From positions 7,998,001 through 8,062,000 of the forward strand of contig NC_046675.1 of NCBI RefSeq assembly GCF_003369915.1: a DNA stretch of 64,000 bases, in the 5' to 3' direction. This document shows, piece after piece, positions 43,881-56,280 of this stretch. The notes below the pieces were generated by a model, which was not told the origin of the DNA, ran no database searches, and saw only the letters and a program-made list of their open reading frames with translations. How positions within the stretch are numbered: the first letter of the stretch is position 1; each line of letters starts with the position of its first letter. The stretch is from Drosophila miranda (taxonomy: Eukaryota; Arthropoda; Insecta; Diptera; Drosophilidae). Position numbers and translations under genes: made by a program.

Positions 43881-43960
43881 TATCGATGTATCGATGGGGC
43901 TCGCGTTTTCCTGGTATTTTTGTCGGTGTTTCGCTGGGCTGATCAACTTTGGTCACACTG
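43881..43960 (+). promoter_or_regulatory. Motif 1 + DRE core promoter between eff and an unrecognised gene
   Basis: TATCGATG and ATCGATG (43881-43896) are DRE-type sites. CTGGTATTTTTG (43911-43922) resembles Motif 6, and TGGTCACACTG (43950-43960) is a full match to Motif 1 (YGGTCACACTR), bound by M1BP. The combination marks broadly expressed fly genes. It lies 584 bases before the plus-strand ATG at 44544 and about 1 kb upstream of the eff ATG on the other strand. Confidence 0.65.
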
Positions 43961-44391
43961 TGACGGTCTGCAAAATATTTTAAACAAAAAGTGATTTTTA
44001 ATCAAGTAATTCGACGGTAACTAACGCATATATAAGGACCCAATCCGGTTAACTAACGTTGGGCCACCACAAAGAGTCTACATACCGAATGCCAGGCCTA
44101 TTTTTGCACTGCCTTCGTTCTGTCGTTCGCACACTATCTCCCTTTCACACACACTCTCCTACCATCTCTGTCGCTCTGCTTTCGGCTTCGTTTGCGAGAG
44201 ACGACCTTTTTCGTGCATTTCCACACATAAATATACATATTCTATTCTCCATTCCACTCTTCTTTTTGTGCAAAAAAAATGTGCGTGCTGCTGCTGCTGG
44301 CCCCCGTGTCTGGTGGATCTTTGTGCGATATTTCGTGTAGATAATTAAAGTGCATTCGCTTTGTGTGCGTTCGTGTGTGTGTTTGTGCAAC

Positions 44392-44532
44392 ATGCGGCAG
44401 CTTGAGGATGATGCCGCCGCTGCCGCCCTAAGACAACCAACAACAACAAAGTACAACAACAAGAAAGGACGCCTGCAGCTGTACGCCCACGCCCACGTCC
44501 ACGTCCAAAAGAGTGCAAGTACCGTTTTATAG
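44392..44532 (+). CDS. 46-codon upstream ORF
   Basis: ATG in a good CAAC context, ending 11 bases before the ATG of the main ORF. Ala-, Thr- and basic-rich. It is long enough to reduce downstream translation or to make a peptide. A sequencing frameshift joining the two frames is an alternative. Confidence 0.4.
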   Translation: MRQLEDDAAAAALRQPTTTKYNNKKGRLQLYAHAHVHVQKSASTVL

Positions 44533-44543
44533 TACGCGTAGTC

Positions 44544-45198
44544 ATGCCAACAGCAACAACAACAACAACAACTAAAACAACAGCAGAACATCATAGCGAT
44601 ACGTCAATGGCGTCCAAGGCGACAAAGACGGAAGAATCTACCGCTACAACAACAACGACAATACCCATAAGAGGAGCAGAAGAATCAACTGTATCAGCAG
44701 AAGCAGAAAAAGACCCCAAATTGCCCCCGCCAACGCCAACGCTGCTGCCTCTGCTGGCCTCGGCCGCTGCCTGCAACAAACAGCTGCTGTTCTGCCGCCG
44801 CTTTAAGGACAAACCGGAGTCTAACAGTGTGGGATTTTTACGTAATTTCAATTCCCTGCCCCTCTTCGTCTACGCAACGTCACCGTCGACGCACGCCAGC
44901 TCGGCGGACGGTGTGGGTGTGGCCCGGGAGGCGGCTGCCTTCATTCAAAAGGTAAGTGTCCTATCTCTCCCGCGGAGAGAAAGAGAGAGAACAGCAGCTC
45001 TCTGGCTCTCTTTGCGTTCTCCGTTTTACGTAATTGATCGCTTCCGTTGCAGGTTTTTTTTTGGATGGCTGTTGGGGTTCGTGCCATTTATGCATTTATA
45101 ATTCTACATTAATCTATAGTTCTGCTTGGCTTCGCTCTCTCCCTCTCTCTCTCTCTGTCTCTGTTTCTGGCTGTTTGCAGAATCAGATGCGTTTTTAA
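44544..45198 (+). CDS. unrecognised ~141-aa protein, two coding exons
   Basis: Exon 1 is 44544-44951 (136 codons, phase 0) and ends at a strong AAAAG|GTAAGTG donor. A 229-nt intron ends in a long CT tract plus TTTGCAG at 45180. Exon 2 adds Asn-Gln-Met-Arg-Phe and TAA (45196-45198). The protein is Thr-rich (residues 1-45), then Pro/Leu-rich (about 60-75), then holds a Cys/Arg/Phe segment (LLFCRRFKDKPESNSVGFL) with normal codon use. I recognise no domain. The Motif 1/DRE promoter upstream supports real expression. Exon 2 could be replaced by another exon in some transcripts. Confidence 0.6.
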
Positions 45199-46855
45199 TG
45201 TTAATCATAGTATATACAACAAAAGCAACAAGGGAATGGCTTACGTTGTTTTGGTGATCGCTCAAACGTGTCAGACATTAATGAACCAACCGCCAAAGCC
45301 CAGCCTAACTGTGCTTTGTCTCGTACGCAGAGAGAGAGAGAGGCAGAACCACAAGAGTGGGTGGGAGTGGGAGGGAGGGGCCATATGCTTTGGTGGTTAC
45401 AGGTGCAGCCATTGACTGGGCAAAAGCGCTCTCCTTTTGTTGTGCTTGCGGTTCCTTCTCTCCATACTACTCCTCTCTCTCTCTGTCTGTGTCCCCCTTC
45501 CCCTCTACTGCAACGCTTCACTTGTGCCTGTGGTTGTTGTTGCAGCCCAGTGAGTCGCGACGTGTGCGCTGCTCATAAGCTTCATTAGCAGACAACAAAA
45601 GCCCCCCTAAAAAGCTCAAACAAAAAAATGTGCGGTATTTTAGTGGTTTTTGGTTTTCTTTTCGGCAATTTGGTTTTTTCTGGTAGTTGCTGCAAAAGAG
45701 GGAGAGATTTGTTTTGCTAAAACTGAAGCCATTTTGATAATGATTTATTTAAGGTGGGGATATATTTTTGGGGGACTATGTGGGTACGATTTTTATATAA
45801 TTTTCTAGAAATTTCAGTGTTATATATTTCTACGACGAAATTTTAGACCATTTTTCGTTTAAAAAATTGTACAAAATTATGCAAGAAAGTCACGCTTAAA
45901 GAAATTAGCCAATCCTATAGAAAATTGTTTCATTTATCGAAAAAAATTAATTTTGTTTTGAAAATTGAAAATATCATTCGAAATATTAACGAAAATGTAG
46001 ACCAAAAGTGCGTCTCCTTGTTAAAGTAATTTTTTTTGTAAGGATCCTTAGATTTAATTCAATATTCTATTTTATTTAGAGAAATATGCGGTGAGAATAA
46101 TGGAATTTAATTATACAAAATATACAAAAATTCTCTCCTGGAATTCTTTAAACTCTTTAGTTTTCTTCTGGCATATTTTCTGTATAAAAATAAAATTTGT
46201 TTCCCCCCCCGAAACACCTTTTTTCCCCTTATATAATTCATAATTCGTATAACTTTATTAATTCAATTAAAACCAGAATTAATCTGCTTTTTAAGCTACT
46301 TTTTATTTGATTTTTATTATCGTGGCTTTCTTTTCATATTTTTAACGATCAGATCGTTTGACACTTTCTACCACGCTTTCTAGCGTGGGGGCCCCCAAAC
46401 GAAAGAGTTGCCCCTTAGTGGGTGTGGCATCCACTGGATGCATGCAGCATGCAGCACACATTCCCCATTCGATGTGTGATATGGAATGTTCGTGGGCGAC
46501 ATTTCCTATGGCCGTACAGTGCGTGTGGAAAACATAAGGCAGTTCTGTCAGAAGCGTATTTTAGGGAAGGGGGAAAAAAATTATATTCGAAGTATAACCA
46601 AGAATTTTATTCTTCTAAGCAATAAAAAGGTTTTTATATTTTAAGATTTTTGAGATTCTATGTGTCTATATATCTGTTATTCATTGATGCGTTTTTTGGT
46701 GGAGGATCTAATACTATAAGTGACTTTTTCCCAGTCTATAAAGAATTGTTCATCAATATCCCTAATGGAAAATCGGTAGTACGATTTTCTTCAACAAAAT
46801 AAAATATTTGTTTGATGGAAAATCGATAAAAAAAATCGATAGAAAATCGGTAGAA
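45199..46855. other. 3'UTR/intergenic; no further gene
   Basis: CT and GA runs to 45500, then very AT-rich DNA. Short ORFs only. Confidence 0.5.
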
Positions 46856-46859
46856 ACTT

Positions 46860-47938
46860 ATAAAGATTTGTGGTAAAAGTGGATGTGTTAACGTCCAGAA
46901 GGAATCGTTTCCGACCCCATAAAGTATATATATTCTTGATCAGCATCAATAGCCGAGTCGATTGAGCCCTGTCTGTCTGTCCGTCCGTCCGTCTGTCCGT
47001 CTGTCCGTCTGTCCGTCCCCTTCAGCGCCTAGTGCTCAAAGACTATAAGAGCTAGAGCAACGATGTTTTGGACCCAGACTTCTGTGATATGTCACTGCTA
47101 CAAAAATATTTCAAAACTTCGCCCCGCCCACTTCCGCCCCCACAAAGGACGAAAATCTGTGGCATCCACAATTTTAAAGATATGAGAAAACCAAAAACGT
47201 AGAATTGTAGAGAATGACCATATCTTTAAGACTGCGGAATCTGAATTGGATCGTATTATTATTATAGCCAGCATCAAGAAAACAATTTCATTTTTTCTCG
47301 CCCTGTCTCTCTCTAACACACACGTAGCATAGGCGGCTTTGCTTAGAGTAAAACATTAGCGCCTAGATCTCAGAGACTACAAAAGCTAGAGCAACCAAAT
47401 TTGGTATCCACACTCCTAATATATCGGACCGAGACGAGTTTGTTTCAAAATTTCGCCACACCCGCTTCCGCCCCCGCAAAGGACGAAAATCTGGGGATAT
47501 TCAAAAATCTCAGAGACTATTAAGGCTAGAGTAACCAAATTTGGTATCCGCACTCCTGTTAGATCTTACTATAAAACGTGTATCTCAAAATTTCACCCCA
47601 CCCCCTTCCGCCCACACAAAGGACGAAAATCTGTTGCATCCACAATATTGCACATTCGAGAAAACTAAAAACGAAGAATCATAGATAACGACCATATCTA
47701 TCAGATTGATGAATCTGGTTTAGATCAGATAATTTTTATAGCCAATAGAAACAAATCAATTTGCACTGGCTACGCAGCGCCCGACGTCACGCTCAGACTG
47801 ATTTTCTGTCTCTCTCGCACGCACTCTTTGTCGTGTCGTTTAATATTAGCGGCGTCTGCCGGAGGAGAGCCATACTGACTAAGTATCGGGTATAACTGTA
47901 GAGTTGCGGTCTCCGCAGCAACTCACAACGTTCCCCCT
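46860..47938 (-). mobile_element. DINE-1/mini-me-like element (copy E)
   Basis: Same internal order as copies C and D but inverted. The (GTCY)n array is at 46973-47018, three monomers follow, and the 5' end is CTCACAACGTTCCCCC at about 47921-47936. The terminal hairpin is missing on the left. Confidence 0.8.
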
Positions 47939-47939
47939 T

Positions 47940-49060
47940 GTTTTATATTAATATTATATGTAAATGTATTATTATATATTATATTTTTTTTAATATATTT
48001 TATTTATTAAAATTTTTCTGCCTTCCAAAGTTTAAATTATTATTATATGTACATATGTATACTACATATTTTTTAATTTTATTTTATTTATTGCGATTTT
48101 TTTCTGTTTTCCAAACTCTGACCCTTTTCGCTTGTGTTCTTACACTTCCGATACGCACTGTACTGCATGTATCCCTGGCCCTGAACTGGCACTGGATTGC
48201 CTTTGCCTTTGCCTTTGTTGTTGTTACACAATTGCGCTGCCCCCGCCCCCTGCCACACATGTCATAGAAGGGGAGTGGAGAGGGGGGGTCGGGGTGTTGT
48301 TTACATTTTCAAAATTTAAATCAATTTTGTTTCTGATTGCGGTTTAAGTGGCAGGTTCCACGGAGCGAAGCGCTTCTCAGAGAATCCCACCAGACCCCAA
48401 ACCCCAGACCCCAGCTCTCGTCTTTCTTTATGTTTATTGCTGCCATATGTATCTGTATCTATGGCTGGGTATCTGTGTGTGGCGTTCTCTCGTGTCGTCA
48501 AACAATGCGCATATGGATACTGTATCTGTATCTGAATAAATGTATCTTTTATTACCCATATACATATATATTTTGTGGAGACAGTTGTTTTGGGTGCAGC
48601 GCAAACAATTGTGTGCCAACGATCTTCCCATCTTCGGGTGCCCCCTCCCTTTCTTTGGAAATACTTTTGATTGCGTAGCTGCTTGGGGAGGGAGGGGGGG
48701 GGGGGGGGACCTCCTCAGATGTTTACATTTCACTTAACAATCCCATCCTTTGCCCTCTTTCAATTGCCACAAATTCGAGTATACATGGGTTTATTATTTA
48801 TTGGGGCTAAATCAATTTCGATTTGTGGGCATTCTGCGATTTAATATTATAAAAAATTCATTATTTCGCATTTGATAAAAAAAAGGGAATATTTGTTTGA
48901 CAAATTACCATGTTTCATTTTTTTGTTTTCTACTCCAGAAATAAAGATTTAATTGGAATTTACTATTTAATCCCCTTTGCATTCAACAATCATTAATTGT
49001 AACATTTATCAGAACCATTTGGATTTTTTTGTGTTCCCCGGGGGTTTATGAGATCAGTGT
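47940..49060. other. no gene; low-complexity DNA
   Basis: AT-rich start, then a G homopolymer at about 48690-48709, GTATCTGTATCTG repeats and short ORFs. Confidence 0.55.
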
Positions 49061-49162
49061 AGATGTACAGTCATGGGGAAAGATATTGAGGACACTTGGC
49101 TATGTTTAAGAAAAAGGTCTTTAAAGATAGTCGAAAGCTCAAGGGAAAATCCAAGAGGTCTG

Positions 49163-49312
49163 GACTACAAGACGGCTCATTTGGGCACCAAATGGAAGGC
49201 CAATCCCTTCGGTGGTGCTTCCCATGCCAAGGATTTTGAGCCATTCTGACATCCGCAAGTGCGTGAAAAGAACGGAAAGAAGAAGCTTAAATGTCTGGGA
49301 TAGGAAGGGGAA
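49163..49312 (+). pseudogene. RpS23: RpS23 processed-pseudogene fragment
   Basis: A frame at 49163-49249 reads [20 protein letters not shown] then HAK, the diagnostic core of ribosomal protein S23, and then meets TGA. A second block at 49249-49285 (ATCCGCAAGTGCGTG, then AAGAACGGAAAGAAG) matches the RKCV...KNGKK region of the same protein after a deletion. The match is at DNA level, intronless and broken. It may start near 49074. A retrocopy is inferred. Confidence 0.8.
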
Positions 49313-50630
49313 TCTAACGCAAGTACCTAGCGATACCCAGCGTTCGATTTTCGCACCGTAAAATGGCCATAACGTAGAATATTCATAAGGAAAGGTCATA
49401 TATACTTAATTGCAGAATCACAAGGCGATCGGATCATTATTATGACAAGAATGAACCAAAACAATTGGCAGAACATCTGTCTTTTTTGGCTGCTTGAACA
49501 CCTGGCTTTCGAATGCTAGAGCATAGCAATTTTCGATATATAGAAAGGGAGTACTGGGTGTCGCGATACTTGTGCCGCGACTCCTGGTTTCTATGCTCTC
49601 TATATCGAAATTAAATATCTAACTAATAACTCTTTAATCCCTGTTTCTATTATTAAAACGTTGTGTTATCGAAGAGCTTAAAGGCTGAATTTTGTGATTA
49701 GATAAAGTAGAACAAATATTTGCTTTGGGGACCCTATATTTTACCATTGAATCGGTAAATATATGCATACCATTTTCAGGGATTGAAGCTACGACTAAAA
49801 AGATAACTTTTATTCGACTTTATGTCTGTAAATATAGTAAAAAATATATACATCAACAATCTGATGATTGCCTTAGATTAGAAGCCGCCCAAGAAAAAAA
49901 CTTTGAAGTACGAGCCCCCTCTAGACCATCTTGGTATCTGTGCTGGCCAATTAAGTAATAGTAATGGTACTACATATTGCTTTAAGAGTGCTCCAATAAA
50001 TGCCCATAACTCTCTCTCTCTCTCAAAACAATTTGTCCTACAAAAATGGCGCCAAGGGCGTGCTCCACCTACCTATAGATCAATTTCACCACAAAAAATA
50101 TATGCTTTTGGTGTCTGAAGTGGTTCTCACTTATCTACCTTTTTGGGGCGATAGTACTACATGAATTTTGGCCTCAAAATTGTTTATATATTTATAGGAT
50201 TTTGATTTGTTTTATTTTGAGCATTTACAGGGGTTAAGGGTCTTTGAAAACAGTGATTTCTGTGACCAAACAAATATCTGTGATCAGAGTTTAATCTTAA
50301 TAAAAAACTAAATCAGCGCAGGGGCTCGATTTTTTTTAGTTATGGTGGAAAAAAGACACGCACATAAGGACCCTTTAGAAAAAAATTTGTATATAATTTT
50401 CGCTGCATATATGAAAAAAAAAAATTGTTTTTGAAATGATTTTCCAAATCAATCCTTAAAAAAAAATATAACATTCATATTTTACGCTTAAAAATCACAC
50501 ATCCTGATTACGACCTGATCGCACCCTTTGCTTGAAGTTTGTTTTTGCAGTCTCGGGCCCGAGCTTCGGTAGCAAACAGCTTTTTGTCAAGCGCCTAAAT
50601 ACAGTCGTGTGTAAAATAATTAGCTATGTA

Positions 50631-50767
50631 CAGTCGAACTTCCCTATTACGAACTTCCTTCCATAGAACGAAGTTTTGTATAAAACCTGATGCAAAAATG
50701 ATTTCTATACTACGAATTTTCCATATAACGAACTCCCCTTAAGATTTGCGTTGTGGAACCTCGACCG
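50631..50767. mobile_element. pogo/Tigger-like MITE (137 bp) with TA target duplication
   Basis: CAGTCGAACTTCC start, inverted GGAACCTCGACCG end, TA on both sides; related to 38724-38852. It is inserted next to a Tc1-like CAGTCGTGTGTAAAATAATT end at 50602. Confidence 0.65.
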
Positions 50768-51083
50768 TATCATTAAAAGTTAAAAGTTCTGAAAAATAAA
50801 TAAGGCTAAAGTTTTATAGAAATAAATTGATTTCCACTTTCCACAGTTGATTCCTCAGTGGAATCCCCTGTCAAATCATCAGAAACTTCAAGAAATATAT
50901 TAAAATTAGTTCCTTCTTTAGTCCACACGAAGCAAAGCTCTTTGGCTCCTTGAACACCTTGCTTCTAAGGGAAGAACCCCTGCTGAATGGGTTCCTCTTT
51001 ATCACTGTTGTCCGTTTATCAAAAATCTACCACATTTAATTGAATTCGTTTTATATATATATATAATATATGTATAATCTAAT

Positions 51084-51276
51084 CTAGATCTTCAAGGGGA
51101 CACCGGGCAGGCCCTTGGCATTGAGGCCGGTCACCTTGTAGGTGGTGCCAGCGGGAACGGGCTGATCGAACTTGTTGGCCGTCGTCACATACAGAATGTC
51201 CAGCTGTGGGCCCCCAAAGGCCACTGAGGTGATCTGCGTGGTGGGGATTTTGATCTCCAGCAGGATCTTACCAGAG
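51084..51276 (-). CDS. smp-30: smp-30 exon 2
   Basis: Acceptor TTCCCCCCAG; encodes SGKILLEIKIP through GLPGVPLKI and TAG at 51084-51086. ATTAAA at 51035-51040 (minus) is a weak poly(A) signal candidate. Confidence 0.95.
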
Positions 51277-52055
51277 CTGGGGGGAATACGGAATGAATTA
51301 TCTGGAATCTCTGGTTATTTCTGGGCAAAGACTCACCTTGGATTCACCTTGAAGACGGAACCACCATTGAAGGTGGCCACATAGATGTTGCCCTCGGTGT
51401 CGATGGTCATGCCATCGGGATAGAGCGGTGTATTGGGTCGGATCTTCCTGAGATCGAAGACCACCTTGGGATTGGCCACCGCACCGGTGTCCACATTGTA
51501 GTCGTAGGCCACGACCTCGTGCGTGTTGGTGTCAATGAAGTAGAACTTCTTGGCCTTCACGTCCCAGGCCAGGCCATTGGAGATGCCCACCTCGCCGCGG
51601 ATCTTGGTGACCTGGCCGCCAGCCTGCCAGTTGTAGAGCTCGCCCTTCCACTGCGTGAAGATGTCGCCCGAGCAGCACATGGTGCCGCCCACAAAGCGTC
51701 CCCTAGGATCAGTCTTGGCATCGTTGATGCGATTGTCCTCCAAGCCAGGCTGCACCTCGAACAGGACGCGCAGGACCTTGGCCACGGTGGCAACGCCATC
51801 CCACTGGACGACGACACAGCGCCGGTTGCAGCCGACCGCAAACTCCTGCGGCCTGTTCGCGATGGGCAGAATGAAGGAGGCGAACGCCTCGCCCTCGATC
51901 TGGGCCTTGTACACCTTGTTCTGCTTGAAGTCGTAGCGATGGATGACGCCCACCTCCAGGTCCACGTAGTACAGACTCTGGCGGTCCACATCCCAGTGGG
52001 GACCCTCGCCCAGGCCGGCATACGAGTCGGGCAGTGCTTCTACTTTGTAGGACAT
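51084..52055 (-). CDS. smp-30: smp-30 / regucalcin (SMP30 gluconolactonase-like), whole gene
   Basis: Coding exons 52055-51337 and 51276-51084, joined across a 60-nt intron (NP-AG|C = Ser), give 303 codons plus stop. The six-bladed SMP30/regucalcin propeller is recognisable from end to end. Metal-site residues are Glu17 in LGEGPHWD, the Asn in GISNGLAWD and the Asp in YPDGMTID. Family members bind Ca2+ or another divalent ion and hydrolyse aldonolactones. Drosophila SMP30 proteins are fat-body-enriched and linked to calcium handling and ageing. Two paralogues exist in flies (smp-30 and regucalcin); neighbourhood with eff favours smp-30. Codon use is strongly GC3-biased, unlike the flanks. Confidence 0.95.
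51337..52055 (-). CDS. smp-30: smp-30 exon 1 (coding)
   Basis: 239 codons plus two bases. The ATG (52053-52055) is immediately preceded by a TTATTCCAG acceptor, so translation starts at the first base of this exon. Confidence 0.95.
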
Positions 52056-52224
52056 CTGGAATAATTGATAAGGGAATATGTATTCACAATTGCTTTGTAT
52101 TTTTCCATTTCCAAACGGATTCTACATTGTTTTTTTGATTGACAAACAAATGGAAGCTATTATAAATCTCTATATACAAATTATATGCTTCAGATACATT
52201 TAAATATAATTAAACTCTCTCTAC

Positions 52225-52324
52225 CTTTGAGATTTTATTGTGTGTGGGAGAACCGTTGAATACTTTGCGTTCCGCTAACGCTTTCGAACTGAATCGAGGC
52301 CGGTTTATTAGAAATGTTTTTATA
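52225..52324 (-). promoter_or_regulatory. smp-30: smp-30 TATA/initiator promoter and 5'UTR exon
   Basis: On the minus strand TATAAAA (52324-52318) is followed by the initiator TCAGTT with +1 at 52290, 34 bases from the TATA start. The 66-nt leader exon (52290-52225) ends CAAAG|GTAGAG and splices across 169 nt to the acceptor touching the ATG. A TATA-plus-Inr promoter fits a tissue-regulated gene. Confidence 0.75.
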
Positions 52325-55300
52325 CTGTCAGCATTCCATGGGAATGCTCTCCGAACACACACATTCGTCGGTATAAATGATAAGCTGCTCTACTACTAGA
52401 ACTAGTCTGTACACCGGCTATCATCTGATAACCTGAAACGCACACAAACACACTTGACTTTAATTAATTATTGAGGTGCAAAACCTTAAACGGTGATGAC
52501 AGGCACTTTCCTCCCAGTCACGACAGGGAACACTCGCCAAACGAGCTGAGATTCTATGGCATTTACTTTAAATATAGTTTATTATTCAATGTAATGGCAA
52601 AGCAATCCCAGTTGAGATTATTACTACAATTATTTGTAAGGTACTAAGAGGTAAGCACCCGCTTCGTTCCTCGGCTCACGCGCTTTGCTCGCTCACGCAG
52701 ATTTGAGTTGAATATCATAGGGAGTTGTGTATCCTCCTTCTGTAAAAACAGATCAGAGTAGGAAATCTACATATATCTCCCGGTTATTCGGTATTGAATG
52801 TAGGCGCGGACTTTTAGGGGATGATGGTGCAATCTATGGGGTCCAAGCTACATAGATCTCATTTTGGAAAGTTATAAAAGGGTCCATAGTGTGCACTTCA
52901 ATACTCCGTACTCAGTTTCTCTATATGTATCCGATAAGACTTCATTCAAGAGCCCGTGGCTCCAGCATTCGTAGTGTTCGAAAAGCCAGGTGTTCAAACA
53001 GCCAAGGGACATTTGAGCTTAAAGTTTTTCGTGCTTTCCGGCTATAATAATGAGCTCTTTGCAATCAAGTGGCTAGGATTATTCTTTATGACTCCACATT
53101 AACAGATTTTCCGAATCTTCAAAACTGCAGATGCCTTAGATTTTTACAGATTTCTATTTCAATTGTTTATTCACCAACGGAATCAAAAATCCGTATCTGG
53201 CTAGACTAACTTACTTCTAACTTAAGCTATTATCAAAAAAAAGCAAGAATTAATTATGGTAGAAGAAGAGGTCTGCAGGCAACCGTCTGACGGCTCCTTC
53301 AGAGGAGTTTGGAGATAAATCTGTGTTACTCTGGAAATTTCTTGGACGTTGGCAAGCAACGGCTGTATCTTTTAAGAGGCGATGCCATTACTGCACCGTC
53401 AAGTGGCCCGTGTGACACCAGCAGAAGGACCGAGCGGCACTGCCGCATTACGCGCGACGTGTTAGCCGAACCGAAGGCTAACATGCAGGAAAGATAGCTG
53501 AATGCAAGCTGTAATTCTGATCATAATTGGGGTATCTAGGGGATCGAAGCTAGACCTCGTTTTGGATCGTTCCAAAAGAATCAATAATGTGCTACTATTT
53601 ATACGCTTTGATGGGACTGTATCTTTTTCTAAAGAAGTTTTTTTTAATGATGAAGCAGCTCTTTTCAAGGGTCTAATATTCTTACGATACTGTGTCATCA
53701 TCACGGAAATGCGAAATTCTCGGAATTGCACAATTTCTGGTACCTGTCCCCAAGCAGAGTCTTCACTGTAGCACTGTATTTTTTTATCCTTTGCAAAAAT
53801 TTGTTTGCCTTTAAATAATCACAGTAAAAGCATTTCTTCACACATTTTATGGTTTCAGTGTGTACACCAGAGATATGCAGATCGTTAAAGTGTGTCCATA
53901 GATACGATAAAAACATGCATATGATATGTCTGTGCAAGGATTGTTTGCTGTGAGGTCTAGTCTTTGTGGTGGTATGGGTAGCCATGACAGGGCAAGGCAA
54001 TTAAAATGTATATGGAAATGAATAATAGGCAATAAAACCAAGGGCTTAAGCGTACGATGATTGTCTTATCAATTTTCCATAAATAAACAACAAAATGCGA
54101 GACTCAAGTAGGGGTTCACACACACCCTTAAGAGAGAGAGCAAGAGAGCAAGAGCGCGAGCGAACGGGTCATTGATTAAACCTTTTGCGGTAAAGCCATG
54201 GCAACCGTTCTGTTTTTGTGCCCTTCATGTGTCCCACTCGCACTCAAGTGGAGGAGTCTCGTCTCTCGTGTGCGAGTGTGTGTCTCTCTCGGTCTCCTTC
54301 TTTTTCTGCTCGCCTTTGCGTGTAATTAAGCCAAGAGTGCGAGTGAGAGAGATAAGAAAGGCCGTTGCCAGTGGACAGTGGGTCACTCGAGCGTTGTCTT
54401 GTTTGGTCCGAGTCTTTGCTGTACTTGTCCATGGCTCTGATGGAAGATGGCGATGGCTGATGTCTTGTCTGCCTCCATATGGAACTGCAACATCAACACC
54501 ATAATAAAAACTAATGAGGCACAGTAGACGCTCAAAAAGAAGAATAAGACGATGGAGCTGGGATAAAATATTAGTGGAATTGTATTAAATATTGTACAAA
54601 TTGGGTTCTTTGTACCTTTTGTAGCCAATAGTTTCCTCTCTCAAATCTGAGGTTTGTTGTTTGTTCTTATCGAGCCACCCCTGTACCCAGTTGCTATGGC
54701 TATCTTTTCTGGTTCTCCGTGTGCCAGTGCATTAACCTTTGCCACACATTACGCGGCTGCCTACGTTTGATTTCTTTATTTCTGCTTTCTTGGGCACTAC
54801 GCCGAGGGCTCCTACTAATTATCTGTAATTGATTGCATCTAAGCGGGCGCCCGAAAGGTGCAAATGTTTACCTACAAATTAAATGCATTGAACAAACAAA
54901 GTGCGTATATAAACAATAAGAAGACCAGGAGCTAAGTGTAAGCATTGCATGAAGGTCTTATGATATGATCCCCAATCACCCAACAAGACAAAGCTCTTAG
55001 CTCTCTCACTCTCTTAGACGGCTAGCTCTCTTTCGCTCTCTCCAGCTGGAAACTCTTTATTCAGCTCGCTGATTAAACAAACACTCAAAATGAAAATTAA
55101 ACACAGCAAATAGCAAAAATATTTTTGTAAAATAAATAAGTTTTAACAAATGCTTTTTTTTCAGAAAAAAAAGTATTTGTTGGAAGTTCACTTCTGTTTC
55201 ATACCACTCAAAAGTTTCTTTTGTCTCTGTTCCACTCATGAGTCATGGCCAGAGTCCAGCGCTAGTTGCCAGGGCTAGCAGTTAGCGAGAATTTCACTCG

Positions 55301-56280
55301 AATTTCCCTCTCTCGCTGGCTTACGCTCTCTTGGATATTCAGCGCCGCACAGCTGGCAGCTCAAATGAGAGTGCGCCCTGCTCAAGTTTGCGTTTTGTTG
55401 CTGAGCAGTGAAAATCATTACTTCAGTATTTCAATATTATTAGAAATATTTCAATTTGTACTCAGTATACAAAACAAGCTTCATCTTTACTTTCTTTGGA
55501 ATATGGATTTGTTAGGGGGCTATGATAAGGTATGGGAAATGTTGCTATCACGCGATCGCTCTCTACACCATGATTCACAGCATGTTGAGAAACGGGGTGA
55601 GCTCTTGCTTGCATGCGTTGCAATTTGCTGGAGCGTTTTGCCTGCTGCCCACACCTTCTTTTGTGTGTTTCTCTCGGCAACATGAGTAGTTTTCCAGCAA
55701 CTTGTGGCCGAGCAACATTCGAACGGGAGCTCTTTTGAAAACACGGCCTTGCCGCCCCATAACTAACTCGGGCCGCGGCCAACAATAAACAACAAACAGA
55801 AAAAGTAGTGTTGTATTTTTTTTCGAAATTCAACAAAAATTACGTTAGTTTTTGTTTTTGCAAAAAAAATATTTAATACAAAAATCCCCGATCTCGATCC
55901 GATTTGGGGCCGCGTTCAACGCGATAACGCATTGTTGTTAATTTTTGTCTAGATACTGCAGTGGTGTATCTGCGAGATACATTCGGTGCGACACGTGTGT
56001 CTCAGAAGAGAGAGAGAAGATTCTGCGTAATTTGAATCACAGGCCCCAGCGCGTGCGTATGCGTGTCTGCATCTGTATCTGTATTTGTGTGCGTGCGTGT
56101 GTGCATCTGTGACAAAGACGCGCTTCGATCGCGTTCTACATTTTCGCGAGAGAGCGAGACAGAGTGCCAGCCGTATCTGTGCTCTCGTTTTGCATACTAA
56201 ATTAAATATATACAAAAATCGTTTTGCCACTCTATTAAGTTGAAAGTTACGTAGATTACGAAACCCCCCACAAAACGCAA
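52325..56280. other. intergenic; no supported gene
   Basis: Mixed unique DNA with ORFs below 140 codons and no recognised domain. GAGA/CTCTC clusters at 54130-54350, 55000-55060, 55285-55330 and 55995-56165 suggest regulatory DNA. Confidence 0.5.

Noticed and set aside
51519..52064. 181-codon plus-strand ORF over smp-30
   Set aside because: Antisense shadow of a GC3-biased coding exon.
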